DNA from: Artemia franciscana | Lineage: Eukaryota; Arthropoda; Branchiopoda; Anostraca; Artemiidae | Reading direction: 5' to 3' | Assembly: GCF_032884065.1 (NCBI RefSeq) | Contig: NC_088871.1 | Location: forward strand, 16,612,472 to 16,676,471 | Length of the DNA stretch: 64,000 nt | In this document: one piece after another, positions 48,290 to 62,200 of the stretch | Numbering within the stretch: the first letter of the stretch is position 1 | Layout: every line of letters starts with the position of its first letter | Notes under the pieces: generated by a model | Told to the model about the DNA's origin: nothing | What the model saw: only the letters and a program-made list of their open reading frames with translations | The model's database searches: none | Program-made: the position numbers and the translations under genes

Positions 48290-48740
48290 AAAGAAGAAAA
48301 AAAAACTAAAAAAGGTAAAAACTACAAAAAAAACTAAAAAGAAATACTAAAAAACTAAAAAAGCTAAAAAACTAAAAAACTAAATAAAAAAGGTAAAAAA
48401 CTAAAAACCATAAAAGAAAAAAAAAACAAAAAAAAACTAAAAAAAAATGGTAAAAACTACAAAAAAAACTAGTAAAAAAACTAAAAAAACTGAAAACTGA
48501 AAAAGAAAAAAAACTAAAAAAGAAAAAACTGAAAAATAAAGGAGAGAAAGAAAAATAAAAAAACTAAAAAAGGTAAAAACTACAAAAAAACTAAAAGAAT
48601 AAAGAAAAAGACTAAAAAAACTAAAAAAGGTAAAAACTACAAAAAAACTAAAAAGAATAAAGAAAAAGACTAAAAAAACTAAAAAAGGTAAAAACCAAAA
48701 AAAAAAATTAAAAGAAAAAAAGGAAAAGAACGAAAAATTT
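48290..48740. repeat. A-rich 'aaaaactaaaaa' array in the Helitron
   Basis: Irregular repeats of about 10-20 bp, with 'aaaaaggtaaaaactac' recurring. They give spurious Phe/Ser-rich ORFs on the minus strand. A shorter version occurs in Helitron copy 2. Confidence 0.85.
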
Positions 48741-49179
48741 ATTTCATCATATACCAATTCAAAAACGAATGTATATACAGACCGGGACACAGGGAATATA
48801 AATGACGACCGAGACACTCAAAGAGAAATTACAGACTGGGACACCGGGACATAAATGACAACTGGGACGTGTGTGTCGACTGACGTCATGTTTGTCAACT
48901 GACGTTATTATAGGGATTGAGCTGTATGTCGTCATAATGTTGTTTGTCGACTGACGAAATTACAGACTGGGACACGAATGACGACCGGGACACAGGGAAT
49001 ATAAATGACGACCGGGACACTCAAAGAGATATTACAAACTGGGACACCGGGACACAAATAACGACCGGGACACGGGGAATATAAATGGCGACTGGGACAC
49101 AGGGACACAACGACAAGAGGACGCTGGGGGGCACAGGGGCACATACATAAATGACGATGGGGACACAGGGAATGTTTGA

Positions 49180-49371
49180 TTAGCAATCATCATCAACAAA
49201 ACTCAAGGGCAATCATTAGAATAATGAAGTATAGATCTGAATACGGATTGTTTTTCCCATGGACAATTATATGTTGCATGTTCAAGAGTCGGTAAACCTG
49301 ACAATCTATTTATATGTATGGACAATGGGACAGCGAAGAATGTTGTATATTCGCAAGTTTTACGTAGTTAA
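49180..49371 (+). pseudogene. C-terminal remnant of Helitron Pif1-like helicase
   Basis: 64 codons including the stop. They read LAIIINKTQGQSLE (helicase motif V region), then two stops, then [19 protein letters not shown] (motif VI region), ending [10 protein letters not shown] and TAA. This is the tail of a RepHel protein retained after the rest was deleted. Confidence 0.85.
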
Positions 49372-49372
49372 A

Positions 49373-49374
<2 letters not shown>

Positions 49375-49417
<43 letters not shown>
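49375..49417. repeat. (AT)n microsatellite in the Helitron
   Basis: About 42 bp of TA directly after the helicase remnant. Copy 2 has a shorter run at the same place. Confidence 0.9.
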
Positions 49418-49420
<3 letters not shown>

Positions 49421-49550
49421 CTGGTGGGACACAGGGACACAACTACAATGGCGCGTAACGACTTACGCGCGGGGGGGGGCCTTGGGGGGGGACGAAGCGC
49501 CCCCACCAACTAGGTGTTGGGATGGCGTGAAGCACCACCCCAACAGCTAG

Positions 49551-50780
49551 TGTACTATAAATCCAAATTTTCTTCACCGGATCCGGAGCTTGAGCAACTT
49601 TACGAAGCAAAACTCGAAGAAATGTTGGCTGCTCCACAGCATACCTATTTTGTCGTTACTACTAAGTAAGTTGAAAAAGCTATTTATCAACTAAAGCAGA
49701 AATCATCTAGTGGTATTGATTATGTTAGTGCTATGCATCTAAAGCATGGTGGTTTTCTTCTTGTCGAGCATATCACACTTTTAATGCAAATGATTTTCAC
49801 TCAGTGCAAGGTTCCCATTACATTTTGTATTAGTGATCTCACACCCATTCCTAAAAAAGGGGAGGTAGAACCTCAATGTTCCTCTTTCCGACTAATTAAT
49901 GTTGCGACATCTCTCTGTAAACTTTTTGAACTTCTCTTCAGAGACGATCTTGAAAAAACGTCTTATGCCTCACCGTATCAGTTCGGGTTCAAACGGAAAA
50001 CAGGATGTGGTGATGCACTTACAGTCGTGGCAAACACTCTAATTGACACAGAATCTCCGGGGGAATGTCTTGCTAGTCATGACGTCAAACGTGCCTTTGA
50101 CTCGTCAATACACCCCGCAATGCTTCTGAAAGCTGCCAAGCGAGTGCTAAGCCCTGCAGTTGTTTTCACACTTTGGGACATGTATTCTCGACTAAAATTA
50201 CCGCCTGATAAGAATATGCCTCCAGTTGCTCGAACAAAGCTTATTCTGGTTTTAAAGGGTATGCACCAAGGAGCAGTTTCTTCACCTGGTCTATTTAATA
50301 ACAACGTAATTGACGCTCAGGATCTATGTTCCTAATCATTAACTTTATCGTCAAGAAATCTAGCACTAATTTGCTATGCTGACGATATTCTGGATCTTAT
50401 TCGCACCCCACAATGAGTCAGTGATGTTTTCTCTATTCTCGTAGCAGAATACCTTAGGCTTGGTCTACATTTCAATTCTTCCAAGTCGGAAATAGTCCTT
50501 TTTAACTGGAAGAGCGATCTAATAAATTCAGTCAAAATTGGGAATTCTTTGCTTCAACCTGTCGATCACCTTGTCTATCTTGGTCTCCCTATAGGTTCAT
50601 CCATACGCCACACCCAGTACCTCCTTATTAAACATCTAACCCGCCGCATTTCTGCATCTTATGCGTCAATAATTTTCTACAAGTTAAGATTCAAACGACA
50701 TTTGCTAGCTAGCCTTTTCAATACAATAGCTCTCCCTCACATTCTGTATATTTCACTATTTTGGAAACTGTAAACTATTA
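49551..50780 (+). pseudogene. LINE reverse transcriptase
   Basis: Contains the RT blocks LTPIPKKGEVEP, FRLINVATSLCKLFE, YQFGFKRKTGCGDAL, DVKRAFDSSIHPAML, KGMHQGAVSSPGLFNN and CYADDIL, and ends with VDHLVYLGLPIGSS near 50560. The frame has several stops and shifts, yet the domain order is complete. This is a recent, non-functional copy. Confidence 0.8.
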
Positions 50781-51240
50781 CTGACCGAACAAAAATACGC
50801 TCAATCTTCTTCCGTTTCGCAAAATATTTACTCCACCTTCCACCCTGGAAAAACAAATCAAAAGTTTAGAATTGCTGACCCGAACATTGCAGTAGCTAGA
50901 GTAATAGCTAAACACATTAAAAAAGTGAATATGACTGCCCATGAATGGTATTCTGTACTATTTTAGTAGTCTCTGCCTCTTTTTTATGCTGTTGTTGTTT
51001 GTTCGTTTTCCTTTTTTTCTCTATCTCTTTTGCTCCGTCTTGTTCAAAACTTTGTATTTTTGTATGTCTGTGTCATCACCTTATATCGTGTAGTTTCAAA
51101 GAGGTTAAAATGTTGTTTTCTTGTGTGTCTTCGCGCTCAGTGTGCATTTCTTCTTTTTTTTATTTTTTTTCTTTCGTTTATTGCTGCGTCTTTTGCTTTT
51201 TTGTATGACAGGTTTTCCAATTAATAATAATAAAAATAAT

Positions 51241-53049
51241 AATATATGATTTTATAACTACCGTGCCGTAAGTTTTTTTTTCCTGAGAAAATTCAATCGG
51301 TAACGGTAATGGCATTATAGTGATAAGACTAATGAACCCCTTACTCTTGCATATAAAATTTTTGGATGTTTTTAATAAGGTTAATACAACTGGATAATGT
51401 TCTTTTATGAGTTTAGCGCTATTCTTTGGCAGGTTCAACACCACCATGCAAATTAATTGCTTTTAGACCCCTTTTTTCTCGCCATCATTACTGGTGTGCC
51501 TATGGTGGCACTATGGATTGATCTTTGCTTGGTAATACGGGCGCAGTGTTTATCTCAGCTCTCAGAGGGCCAACATAAGGACCATTATAGTCAAGAGGCC
51601 TCATTAATCCATACACTACACTACCATCACTTGTTAAATAGCCTTAGTAATCTACAGGGACAAAGACATGTTTTGCATCAAAAGGAGAAAAACCGAACTT
51701 CATTAAATGAAAGATGATTTTTCTGCCCATTACGGTTCAAGGATAGAGCTTCATTGAAAACATTTTGAGATTTCTAGTGACAGTGATGAAATATTGGGGC
51801 TAATTCAAACTGATTCGCTAGTAATACAGGTTCAATCCTAGGTCAATTATAGAAACTGAAAACATCAAATGGACAAATTACTAATTTGAATTTACCTCTT
51901 TTGTAATGAAGACGTCATAATACATCTAGAAAGTCACTTAAATAGTAGTCAACATAGGGATTTTTTTTGTCTTTTATTTGGTATATTGCAAGGGCATAAC
52001 AGGGATACAAGAACAAACAAAAGTAAATTGTACAAGCCAATTATTAATGTCTAACTAGACAATTGTTTTAAAAATAGTGCATAAAACGGAATGTAAAGAC
52101 AGAGAAACAGACTAATAATACATTCAAGAAATTGGAAGAAAGGAAAAAAAACACAGCATTAAACACAAAAAAATACTGACTGAAGAGGAATTAATTATTT
52201 AAATCTTAAAAGCTCTAAAAAACAATGATAATAAGCAGAAAAGTGACACACATGAATGAGGATAAAACCAAAGAAGAATAAAATGACATCTCGTTGCAGC
52301 TTTCGTTGGAAAACTATTAAAAATAAGAAAGAATTTTTTAATCAATCCATATTTTTTTTAAAGGATTTTAATTCATTCAATAAAAAAGCCAATACACCAC
52401 ATCAATTTTTTTTTAATAGTATGTCCAGCAAAGAAATATAGAAAGCCATTCTAATTTAATTATTAAATAGCAATAACCAAATATAACTAACTTTGAAAAG
52501 ATTGTGTATTGAATCATCTATATCTGCGGTAGAAGTAGTGTACAAGCAGCCTTCGATTCAGAAGTCCAGTCAAAAGTGTTTTTGGCTATGCTTCATTGTG
52601 GAGTTACGCCGCATATATTTGTGTTGCTTTCATATTGGTATATTCAAAGTTATGTTAGGGTCAAATTTGAAAAGGTGTTTTAACTTCGCCCATTTGTCTT
52701 ATTTGAAGACTCAGGCACGGTTCAATTTTAAGTCCTACTATGTTTAACATTTTTACGACCACTATTACTGGGACAACCCTGTGATCACTAGCCCTATTTC
52801 TATGTGGTAGCCTTTAAAAACAGAAAGTTTTTCTGGGAAGAAAAACTTTCCTCTAAGAAGCTCAACGACATTTTGGGGACCAATTACTATTGTAAAGATT
52901 TCCTGGAAAGACAAGCGGAACGAAAGGGAATCACTCAAATCACCATTTTTGGGTGGTAAGTCTTTCAAAAAAATTCAAAAATAGGAAACTTGGCTAATGT
53001 TTGCAATTTTTTAACAACAACAAAAACAACACACAATTCTAAGAAAGAA
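51241..53049. other. No gene recognised; intergenic 3' of PGM2
   Basis: AT-rich DNA. Open stretches at 51457-51717 and 52493-52747 are unrecognised. Confidence 0.45.
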
Positions 53050-56000
53050 TTAGTCTGACTTTGGTATCAGTGAATTTTCTTTGGGCTGTAAGAACTCATC
53101 CACCATTGCTGTTACCATTTCACCAAGAATACCTTCCAGTGAATTCCAGTCCCTAAAAGAAATAGTACTATACAACTCTTATATTCTTTTGTGTGTACTT
53201 GCGATCTGAAAGCATAAGATCTATGATTCTCGCGGTGAATTTGGTAAGTGACAGTTAGAGGTAAAGAAAGAAAGAAAGAGATGGGAGGGAGAAAGCAAAA
53301 AAAAAGTTATATTCCTTTCATTTTCAAGCTTCTGCTATCTCCTATGGGGTCAAAAATGATAATTAAAAAAAAGACAAGAAACTCAAAAGCGACTTTACAT
53401 GCTTTCTAACAAGAAATAGCAACTTGAAACGAATCCCTTCATATTATTGCGGGGAAAGAACATTTGAAGATGAATGCAATTATTATAAGAAACACCTTTT
53501 TCTTCTTATAATTTTAACTATTATCATAATAGATATTTTGACATATAAAAATGACACTCTTCAAAAAACACCTCGTTTTCAGTAAAGCACAAAAGCCTTA
53601 AGCCTGATATGACTCTTGCTTTTCTTCGAAAACTGTTTTCTAAGAAAAACCTTTTGGTTTGTAATTTGAATTTTGGACAAAGCTTGAAATTCAGTCAAGA
53701 TGTGCGATCGGTCATAGTTTTGGCAATACTTGGAACGATAATATAATAAAGACAGTAAATTTTTAACAGGTCAGTGAAAAAAAGGCAAAAATATTACTAC
53801 TACCAAATACTACTATTAACAACTCGCTGCAGCACCAAGCCAGCTGAGGAGAACACAGCTACGCACACTCCTCTTCCATCCCAGTCTATTAAAACCTCCT
53901 TCTTTAAAACCTCTCAAGAAGTTTTCACTTCCCTTAAATCTTCTTACAACATCATCCCACCCCATTCCGGGACGAACAAACGGTTAGCCGACAAGGACGA
54001 TCTTTGGCAATCTGTCTTCCTTCATCCACACAGCGTGTCAAGCCATTTCAACCCTTCTCAGGTTATAGCCATAGAAAGTGAAACCAAACCAATCTTTTCA
54101 TACAGTTTACTGTTTGACATAGTCAGTCAGTCGGGTACCCAAAACAATCCGTAGGCAATTACTCTGGACAACATCTAACAAATCATCCACCGTTGTTCGT
54201 AGCACCCACGCTTTAGAATTATGCTTCACTACTGTCACACTGTAGCTTATAATATCTTAATCTTGGTTCACGGCATTATTTTCCTGTTCTTCTAAACTTT
54301 TTCAATTGTCAAAAAACACCCTGGGTCTTGGCTATTCTACTTGCAAAATCTTCACTGCACGTACTTTCTTTACCGATAATACTACCTAGGTAAGTGAGCT
54401 GTTCACTGCTAGTAGCGCTGAAGGTGACTTTAAGGAGTGGCACACGTCTAAGAAACTATAGCCTAGTCAACGACACAGCATTTGTAGTGGATTCAAAAAT
54501 AATAACAAGCCATTATATTTCAGCTTCACATCCAAAAAACTTCATGAAAAAAAAAGCCTAAACAATACAAGTAAAGAAAACCATAAAAAATTCTGAGTAA
54601 TGAAAAACAAAAAGAAAACCGAAAGGAAAACTCAAATTTAAAAAATAATAATCTAATATGATAAAGGACCAAAGCACAAACAAAAGCCATTAAGATGTAG
54701 ACAAACTTTACCATACTGGATTTTGTTTATATGCAAGTTTGCCTTTCGTTTTCCTTAATACATATATAAGTAACACATGGGAGTATAAATCAATGCAGTA
54801 GAGATTTACATCTCATGTGAGTATTACATCTGATAATTATCAAGATTGATTATTGATTGATATTGATTACAAGATTATTGATTAAGCAAACTTTAAGATG
54901 ACAAAAAGATTCAGTAAATAATACTGATTATACATGTTGATGAAGGTTCTAGTATTTGGTTTCGGGAAAAAAACGTTAAAATGAATAAACAGCAAGTTTT
55001 CCTTTTGATCAAAATGAAAGAGCATTGGGCATTTGTTAATTATTCAGAACACACTCAAGTTCTTGATCTGAATGTAAAATCTGAGAAAACCGGTTGCATA
55101 GCCACAGAGACAAGCAACGGGTGTCAGAATGCATTGGGCATACATAGTTTGGGTTACATAATAATAATAATAATAATAATAATTTATTCCAGAAACATAT
55201 TATATTCCGGAAACATCCATATTTGCATATTACAGGATGGCGGGAAAGTATTTGGACAGCGTGAAGTTAGAAAACAATTCAATCAAATTCAATGAGCTGT
55301 CACCCGTCACTTGTCTTTGTCGATATAAAACCGATTTTTCTCAGATCTTTCTTTCAGACCAAAACTAGAGTGTGTCCTGAATAATCAACAAGTACCGAGC
55401 ATTGAAGTACATTATTTAGATTATTATCAAGAAAATGCTTTCACTAAAACAAAACCATGATTACGATATTGTACATCTTACCCTACTTCCTTAAGAGATT
55501 GATTTAAATTTTAAACACACAGACGGTCAGGTTGATTTTATTTTCATTTCTGCAATATACCCCTGTGCTTGTTTTATTGCTACAAGAATACGTCATTTAG
55601 CATATTTACATAATCACATCTGGGGCCATATAGTGCCAATATGTATATTGGCTTGAAAATCAAGAAAAGTGGCCGCAACCACGATATTCTGCATATCTGC
55701 ATATCATACCTTGTTTTCTTTGTTTTTCTTTTCATCAAATGGCGGGGTACTGGAATATCGTAGAGAACTGTTTAATGGCTCCTTTGAAAGAACATTGATG
55801 GTGATAAAAACCTTTTATAATAAAGAACGGACCTTAGCTCATAGTAGCTGAAATATACATTTAATACTAGTAATTTTTGTCTTTAGTGGCAGCAATATCA
55901 CCGGTAAAGTTACATAAGGGATCCATATAAAGTTACATAAGGGATTCCAGAGTGAGATTTTGAAAGAAAAAAAAAAAATAGTTGACTATTAAACCGAAGT

Positions 56001-59000
56001 CAAAACTAGATAATGTAGGAGATAGATGAAATTATTTAAAGGAAATAGTTTTTGAATTACTACAAGAATACGTCAGTTTAAAATATTAACATATTCATAT
56101 CTGGGGAACCTCCAGAGGAAGAGCGTATTAAGATGCTCAAGACCCCCCCCTCCTCGATCATGCTTCTTGACACACTCTAAAAATGAATACCTTACATATT
56201 GCCTGACAAAGTCCACCTCTATAGTGTCATCATAGTAGGAACATAAGAAGTCCCATATAAAATAAAAAAGAAGAATATAATATTAAAAAAAGAAAAGATT
56301 CTAATTTCAGTAAATAACCAGCGATAATTTCACTTACTCATCACCGGGTTTAGCACAAAGTTCAGTGTAATATTTGATTTTTGGCTCAGTGCCACTAGTC
56401 CTCAATGTTGCCACCAATCCGTTTGCAAAAGAAAATGTAATCATTTGAGAAGATTTGCTTACTGGAAGAATCGCTTTCTTGTCGGGCATTGAGTCATCGT
56501 ACCCTGTAGTGAGATCACGAACGGATGAGATCGAATATTTTCCTTGCATAATACTTTTCGGATACTGAAAAACGAAAACACCAATACTAAAACTAAAAGA
56601 CAAGACCACAAACAAAAAAGGATTGAGCGAAAGAGATCTCTCCTTGAGAATCTCAGCTAAAAATAGAAAATAAAAATTTTCCATTATATTCTCATTTTGC
56701 ACATTCAATTTAGTACATTAAAAGACAATCAATGCAGTTTGAACTCAAGATTTTCTTTACTTCTTCATTTTATTGTTCTTTTCAATGTTTTTTTCAAGGC
56801 ATTCCCTGAATAGCTTAGTTCAATTGTAGGTTGTAATAAATTGAGTGGTGTTGACTGTATTTTCTTTAGTTTTCTATATGTCAACTTTCATTGTATGATT
56901 ATTTTGACTCTCTGTTTTACAATCACCAATAAAACTTTGATTGATGTGTTATCAATCATTAAGGTGTGTTCACTGAACCATTTTGGTTTGCAACACTGTT
57001 ACTCTTTCTTTTGTTTATTTTTAACTCAAGAACACAGAATAGGCTTTTGTAAGTTAGTTACAGTTCCTTTCATATCCATTATCTTTTCAAAAATAACTAA
57101 TATAGGATGACTTCAATACAAGGCTGCTGTATAAACACAATTACGTTTCAGAACTACTCTAGCCATATAAGTCTATACAACACAATTAGTCAAGGCATAA
57201 AACCCACACGATAAAAGCAGCTTTTTGATATGATCAACACCTTCACGTTTGCATATAATTTTCTTATTCGAAAAGGAAAGGAGGCGGGAGTCTGACCCCC
57301 TCTCCGAATCTTCTCCCTGGCTGAAACAGTGTAACAGACAACAAAGTCTTTAAATAAAAAGCATACAAAAATGAACTTTTGAAATAATCAAAACGTTCAT
57401 TTCTTATGTAGATTTTCACATTTAAAGAGGGGAAAGGAATGGGCAAGGGATTAACCTCCTTCTCCTCCCTAGCAGCACAATCACATGTTATTTCATGAAT
57501 AAATAAACATTCTTGGTAAGAACTGTAGTTAAAGTAAGATAGACATGACACACAATACCAAAAAAAGAAGAGGCAAAAATATCTTGATATAAATCTGAGT
57601 AGCATGAATTTCATCCTTAAAACAGCAATTTCTTAATATTTGTATCTAAATTATTAACGCAAGCACAGTGAAAAGTCATGTGACTCAACACTTAGTGCAT
57701 CAGTAAGTAAATAAATCCGTTTGTGAATTTAAATTCTAAAGCAAGAAGAGATTTTCTTAGCTACATGTATTTTTCTTATCAATTGATGTTGCAAAGTATA
57801 ATTTCTACTTTCAAAAATTCAGATTGCTTTTGCAATCAAATTCCACTGCATGTTTTTCTCAAGTTCAAAACTAGTGATAAAAAAAAAGAAAAATAAGAAT
57901 AAGAAGAATAGACACTCACCTGTCACGCAATAAGTTGTGATTAAAACTTTAAATAATGGTTTACTATGTGTTGGGTTTACTAGGAATTATTAAATAATGC
58001 TCGATTAGGCTTGGGATAAACCATGCCTAATTTTATTAATGATTCCTGATATCATTCTTATTACCAACTCTTCCCCTCCTCTAAAATCAACACCCTCTCT
58101 CCCACTCTTGACTTCTCCTGTCATTCCCTGCCAAAAAATAAAAAATGTAGGCTTTAGAAGGCAAAAAACACAGTATATAAATAATATGTTACGGTCAGTT
58201 CTACTTTTTGTCTTCTTGAGCATAAACAACCCAAAACTATCAAAAATATAACATAAAATAAAGTGCATAAGTAATAAGAAAACTAAAATACAAAAGGGAA
58301 ATATTCTTACTGTGTTGGGACCATAAAAATTCCTGAGTCTTTCAAAGATCTTTTTGATAATTGACTGCTCGTGGCAAATATAATACGAGTTCAAACTGAC
58401 ATGATACCCGTATTGTTTATATATCTCCAAAAGCTTGTCATTGACAGTTTTCCCTTGTTTGGCAAGATAACAAGCAAGTTCACACATTTTCACTCCAGCA
58501 CTAATGCCATCTTTATCGAGAACTTGAACTCCAACCATGAATCCAATTGCTTCTTCAAAGCCAAATAATACAGTTTTTCCACTTGCCATAACTTCAAGAG
58601 CACGATTTGCAATCCATTTGAAGCCAGTCAATGTTTCCTGGAACGTCAGAAGTTTCTGTACCAAATTTTACGCAGTCACTCAGTTTTCAATATATCAACT
58701 TACACATGTCTGAGTCTTAGGAAAAATATTCGAGGAGTTTTCCCAGTGAAAGGGGGGGGGTCAAAAGCACAAAGAAGGAACATTTATACGCATATCTATA
58801 TTTAATTTTTGTGGGGTTTCTTTGTTCCAATCTTTGGGGTTTGGGGACAGGGTACAAACTTAAAATTGACCCGAAGAACTACTGGGAAGAATAATGCCCT
58901 AAGATGAGTTTCACAAGCAATTCCACCCTCGACTCATAAAAAAAGAAACCATATACCGTGCTTACTAAAGATAACTTAACCTAAATAAATTAATAATGAA

Positions 59001-59182
59001 AAAAAACTCCGGCAATTACTGGGAAAGAAAAAAAAGTTAATCTAAATCTCTTGTCCATATTGCTAATTAAATACAACTGCGGTTACTGAAGTAAAAAAAA
59101 AACAAAAAAACATCCCATTAAAATTTTCTTTTCTAGTTTGATGTAGCACCTACGGCATTGGTCTCCCAGCCCCACTTTGCTT

Positions 59183-59263
<81 letters not shown>

Positions 59264-62200
59264 TATTTCATATATCTTTTAGAATATTTTTTTCCGCCAA
59301 TCTAGTAATCTCCAACTAAAATTGTTGAAAACTTTTTTTTTGTTGAAAGACAGTCATACAAGTATTTTCTGATTAAAAATAGAAGTATCAGCAGAAAATA
59401 TTGTGGAAAAAAGCAATACTAAGAATGATAAAACTGAGTCAAAGGTAAGTAGCAATTATCCCCCCCCCCCCAAGCAAAAAACGATAAAAAACAACAACAA
59501 AAAATAACAGCAAATATAATTACAAAAAAATTGTGTTTGATTAAGTCTGCATCAAACCATCCAGTATTTTGTAGTAGCCGGATTACCAGACGTCATCTAT
59601 TTTCAAAAACAGTAATGGGATATAAGGAAAATAGTGATCTTATTAGCTTGAAAGATCTTCAGTATACTGGCTTTATGTACCATTTATGAACGCTTGTTCT
59701 ATCTGCATTTCCATCAGCTAGCATCATATTAAGACACCAACTTGTACTATAAGGGTACCAACATGAAATCTTGAATTTTACTAGTACGTAATAGGCATGC
59801 CTATTCAATAGCCAAATTAAAGTAAAAATTTCGAATTTCTTAAATCATATTATAGTGAAATTTCATTCCTTTTACAGCCATGATAATCAGTATATGATGT
59901 AAATGTGATACAGGGGACCATCATTTTGGTGTAGGGAGTCAACGTTAATGCTTTATTACTAGAGATGGGACGGACTATCATAACCATTAAAAAAATTTTT
60001 TCGTGTGAATTAGATATGTAAAAAGCGTTTGATAATGTTTCTATCCTTGGTGTAAAGTAGAGTAAACCCATTTATATGCCAGTGATTAACAGGCTGGTAT
60101 GATAATTCGTCAAACAAGGGTATGTTCTTAGCCCCTTTATACTCAACAACGCAAAAAGAAAAGGCACACGGTACCTACCCACATATATGATGCGTGGTAT
60201 TAACATTAGGCAACTGTCGTATACTAACGATGTTTAGTTATTTCTGCACAATTCAATATCAATACAGAATACAATTAATGTATTACAATCAAATCTGCAG
60301 GAAATTGGACTGGATATTGTACCCTCAAAAACAAAGTCTTAGTGGCAATTCTATAACTTAGCTTGGGTTACATTTCAGGTAAACAAGCGACGCTAGTATA
60401 ATCCAGTATAATCTAATGCGTAGAAAATATTAAAAGCCTGCTAGTCTGAATGAAAGGCCGCTTTGATAAGCAAACCCTTACTCTATTTATAATAAAAATG
60501 GTTTCATGTCGTATATCCATAACTGTTCTGCTTTTAAAGGTACTAACAAAAAGGGGGAAAGCATATCCGTGTGTTTTTTTTCTGGTTTTGTAAATATTTC
60601 CTTGGAATCCCGTTATTATCCAAAACTAGCTATATTCTCCGAATTAATATGGCATAGTTAGAATAGAGGAGTTCATTGAAATGGAATAGTTGACAAAACT
60701 ACAAAAATAGATCAACAACTTAACCAATTTCTGAAAAAATCCACATATAATACAACAGACTTTCCCCTTAACTGTTTCTGTTGAAGGATATACAGCGTTG
60801 TCGCCATACATTTGAATTGGACAATTGAGTTATTTATTTATCACCCATTCGTAAGTTAAAAATACCTAATTCTTTCTATTTTTTTCTCTCCTTTCAGCCC
60901 CCCAGATGGTCAAATCAGAGAAAACAACTTTATCAAGTCAATTTGTGCAGGTCCCTGACACGCCTACCAATTTTCATCGTCTAGCACGTCCAGAAGCACC
61001 GAACTCACCAAAACACTGGACCCCCCTAGCTCCCCCAAAGAGAGCAGATCCAGTCCGGTTACGTCTATTACGTATTTACGACATTTGTTTATTCTACCCA
61101 CCAAATTTCATCCCAATCTCTCCACTGTAAGCGTTTTCCAAGATTTCACGGTTCCCCCTCAAATTCCCCCCAATGTCACCAGATCTGGTTGGGATTTGAA
61201 ATATGGGCTCTGAGACATGAGCTCCTTCTAAATACCAAATTTCTTTAGATCCGGTCACCCATTCTTAAGTTAAAAATACTTCAAATTGTATAAATTTTTC
61301 GGAATTAACAGCCCCCCCCCCCCCAACTCCTCCGAAGAGAGCGGATTCAGTCCGGTTATGTCAATCACGTATCTAGGACTTGTACTTATTCCCACCAAGT
61401 TTCATCCCATTACAAGCAAAGCTTCTTGGGCCAATTAACTGATTTACTTTTGTAATAGTATTTCTTTTAGTATTAACAAATTGATTGATTGATTGGTCTC
61501 TCCAGTCTAAGCGTTTTCCAAGATTTCACGTTTCTCCCTCCAACTCCCCCAATATCACCGGATACGGTCAGGATTCAAAATAAGAGCTCTGAGACACGAG
61601 GTTTTTCTAAATGTCAAATTTCATTAAGATCTGATCACCCGTTCATAAGTTACAAATACCTCATTTTTTTAATTTTTCCGAGTTAGTTCCCCCCCCCCCC
61701 AACTCCACCAAAGAGAGTGGATCCGGTTCGCTTATGTCAGTCACGTATCTTGGACTTGTGCTTATTCTTCCCACCAAGTTTCATTCTGCTTTAAGCGTTT
61801 TCCAAGATTCCCCCCCCCAATGTCACCGGATCCAGTCGGGATTCAAAATAAAAGCTCTCAGACGCAATATCCTTCTAATCATCAAATTTCATTACGATCC
61901 CATCACCCGTTCGTAAGTTAAAAATACTTCATTTTATCTAATTTTTCCGAATAGAAATCCTAAAAACTCCACCTAAAATCGAAATAAAAATCCAAAAGTC
62001 CTTTGGATTCTTCCTACGGGGGCCGTTCAAGAGAGAATTAAGCAGAGGGAAGCGACAAAAAGTCCGAGTAGCGGGCTTTTTTCTAGAAACATTCCGAGAA
62101 GATTTCAGAATCCTAGCTTGAATAGCTTAGCAGTTTTTCCAGTACATAGAAACATAGGAAGAAATATATACACCTGATTTTACGCATAAAATATCATTGA

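Larger units (their letters stand above)
48080..49550 (+). mobile_element. Non-autonomous Helitron, complete (1,471 bp)
   Basis: It starts TCTCTATATATAAAAATAAG and ends with a hairpin (GTTGGGATGGCGT-GAA-GCACCACCCCAAC) followed by AGCTAG. It is inserted exactly between A and T without target duplication, the Helitron hallmark. Joining the flanks gives GAATGGTGTA/TGTACTATAA, which continues the LINE reading frame. The interior holds a tRNA-like unit, an A-rich 'aaaaactaaaaa' array (about 48290-48740), a minisatellite of 'gaccgggacac..aatataaatgac', the last 63 codons of a Helitron helicase, and an (AT)n run. Confidence 0.92.
46740..51240 (+). mobile_element. LINE with AP endonuclease and RT, split by a Helitron
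   Basis: Endonuclease C-terminal motifs lie at about 47365-47600 (GNFNCDLNEAG, then LDHFTASSDLF and QLSDHLPITSSF). A linker follows to 48079, then, after the Helitron, the RT (49551-50780). Motif A reads DVKRAFDSS, motif B KGMHQGAVSSPGLFNN and motif C CYADDIL (about 50375). The 3' end is near an AATA-type tail at 51220-51240. The 5' limit is uncertain. Some stops occur in the 3' half. The clade is not assigned. Confidence 0.75.

Noticed and set aside
48437-48817. 126-codon Phe/Ser-rich minus-strand ORF resembling a membrane protein
   Set aside because: It is the reverse reading of the A-rich 'aaaaactaaaaa' array in the Helitron.
48780-49170. Regular 'gaccgggacac' repeats considered as a CRISPR-like array
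   Set aside because: Units are short, variable and without unique spacers, and they lie inside a Helitron in a eukaryotic genome. This is a minisatellite.
54981-55295. 104-codon plus-strand ORF with an Ile run
   Set aside because: The Ile run comes from an (AAT)n microsatellite, and the rest shows no recognisable domain.
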